A stretch of DNA of 64,000 nt, taken from the NCBI RefSeq assembly GCF_018130695.1, contig NZ_JAFCJX010000013.1:170737-234736 (forward strand). The letters are read 5' to 3'. Origin of the DNA: Bradyrhizobium jicamae (GTDB lineage: Bacteria; Pseudomonadota; Alphaproteobacteria; Rhizobiales; Xanthobacteraceae). Positions 63,439 through 64,000 of this stretch are shown one piece after another. Below the pieces are notes generated by a model. It saw only the letters and a list, made by a program, of their open reading frames with translations. It did no database searches and was not told the origin of the DNA. The position numbers and the translations under genes were made by a program. Position 1 is the first letter of the stretch; each line of letters opens with the position of its first letter.

Positions 63439-63604
63439 AACTTGCATCGTTTACGCGTTGCGATAGACCCGAAAGCAATGCAGCTTGCGGGAACAGTGCA
63501 ATGACCGATGGCTTCCGCTACGCGATTGACCTGTTCTTGGCACTCGAAATTTATTTTCAGAAATTATCTTCCGATTCGACGAATTGAACTTGACGTCCAC
63601 CCAA

Positions 63605-64000
63605 ATCAGTGGTCTAATCCGCGCGTCTCACCCGACACGAGGGGCGCTCGCGAACGCCACGAACGTGGGTGAAGATGCGGTGGCCGCCGGGCGTGCGACA
63701 GGCGTGTGTGCGCAAGGCGGACGGTGAAGTCGTGTGGGCCTGCCGCCCCGATGCAGGTGGCAAGCACGCGAAAGGTCCAAAGCCGATCGCGGATGATGGT
63801 GGCACAAACGCAGAGTCTCACCAGGGCGAGCACGTATAAGCCGTAAAACCATCGCGCAGGGAAGGCCGGATGCCTCCGCCGAACCTGTATGCTCGCGTGC
63901 GCGCTTTTTTGTGCACGATTGCACGCGAGACCGCGGGTGCGGCGTGCACCCGGTCTTCCCTGCGCCCTCGCTATCGAGAGAGGGCGGAACGAGATGGACA
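63605..64000. repeat. Structured repeat-like element without a gene, runs past the window edge
   Basis: No convincing coding frame. From 63854 the sequence folds on itself: 63854-63873 (GCGCAGGGAAGGCCGGATGC) pairs with 63946-63965 at 18 of 20 positions. Inside it TCGCGTGC (63893-63900) pairs with GCACGCGA (63921-63928) around a T6 run. GCCCTC/GAGGGC makes another hairpin at 63964-63985. I recall near-identical text (GTAAAACCATTGCGCAGGGAAGG...) as a recurrent Bradyrhizobium intergenic element. It may be transcribed. Bases 63439-63604 before it show nothing I can name. Confidence 0.65.

Noticed and set aside
63501..63587. 28-codon frame starting MTDGFRYAIDLF
   Set aside because: It lies next to a repeat element in gene-free DNA, is very short and has no clear ribosome-binding site.
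63606..63924. Minus-strand frames of 60-100 codons near the window end
   Set aside because: They run through the strongly self-complementary element, with Arg/Pro/His-rich products and no domain.

Overview
The window is GC-rich, densely coded DNA of an alphaproteobacterium, most likely Bradyrhizobium or a close relative (Nitrobacteraceae). This rests on gene content (CckA next to flagellar export genes, NsrR with a group III truncated haemoglobin, many proteins of recognisable Bradyrhizobium type), on CtrA-type motifs, and on at least six families of intergenic palindromic repeats of the kind scattered through Bradyrhizobium genomes. No tRNA, rRNA, CRISPR array, transposase or phage gene was seen.

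Layout. 1-4.4 kb: the end of a MotE-like flagellar gene and a giant periplasmic TPR protein behind a CtrA-like site. 4.5-13.6 kb: a SAM-cyclase-ATPase-TPR signalling protein, a LysR regulator, an SDR/tautomerase pair and a membrane spermidine-synthase-like protein. 13.7-17.1 kb: a small glycan group (FkbM methyltransferase, hexapeptide acyltransferase, glycosyltransferase). 17.4-21.8 kb: a diguanylate cyclase facing a three-gene unit (VOC protein, LVIVD beta-propeller, class V aminotransferase). 21.9-30.1 kb: a divergent flagellar cluster (fliO-fliP against flgB-flgC-fliE-fliQ-fliR-flhB) ending in cckA, with a perfect TTAA-N7-TTAA CtrA motif between the two arms. 30.2-41.1 kb: mixed housekeeping and envelope genes (M14 peptidase, Tim44-like protein, lectin-fold protein, GST, an ArsR/SRPBCC pair with a divergent methyltransferase, a Kazal protein, class I fumarase, two related envelope proteins).

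41.3-48.1 kb is a complete D-xylose-type operon: LacI regulator, xylB, xylA and a sugar ABC transporter. 48.2-52.4 kb holds a carotenoid oxygenase, a TetR regulator and a two-gene membrane operon; the two promoter regions carry the same pair of inverted repeats at the same spacing, which points to one small TetR regulon. 52.4-54.5 kb pairs a lysine-rich basic protein with a SET-domain methyltransferase. 54.6-56.8 kb is a MarR-controlled MFS efflux operon behind a 35-bp near-palindrome. 56.8-61.8 kb has a GMC oxidoreductase, a kinesin-light-chain-type TPR protein and a WGR-like/adenylate cyclase fusion. 61.9-63.35 kb is a nitric-oxide module: nsrR plus a DUF6522 gene, divergent from a truncated haemoglobin and a 51-residue membrane protein, with an NsrR-type operator between them. 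The last 400 bases carry no gene and form a strongly self-complementary repeat element.

Limits: start codons were chosen by eye from ribosome-binding sites, overlaps and family habit. Family assignments come from recognised motifs, with no database search.
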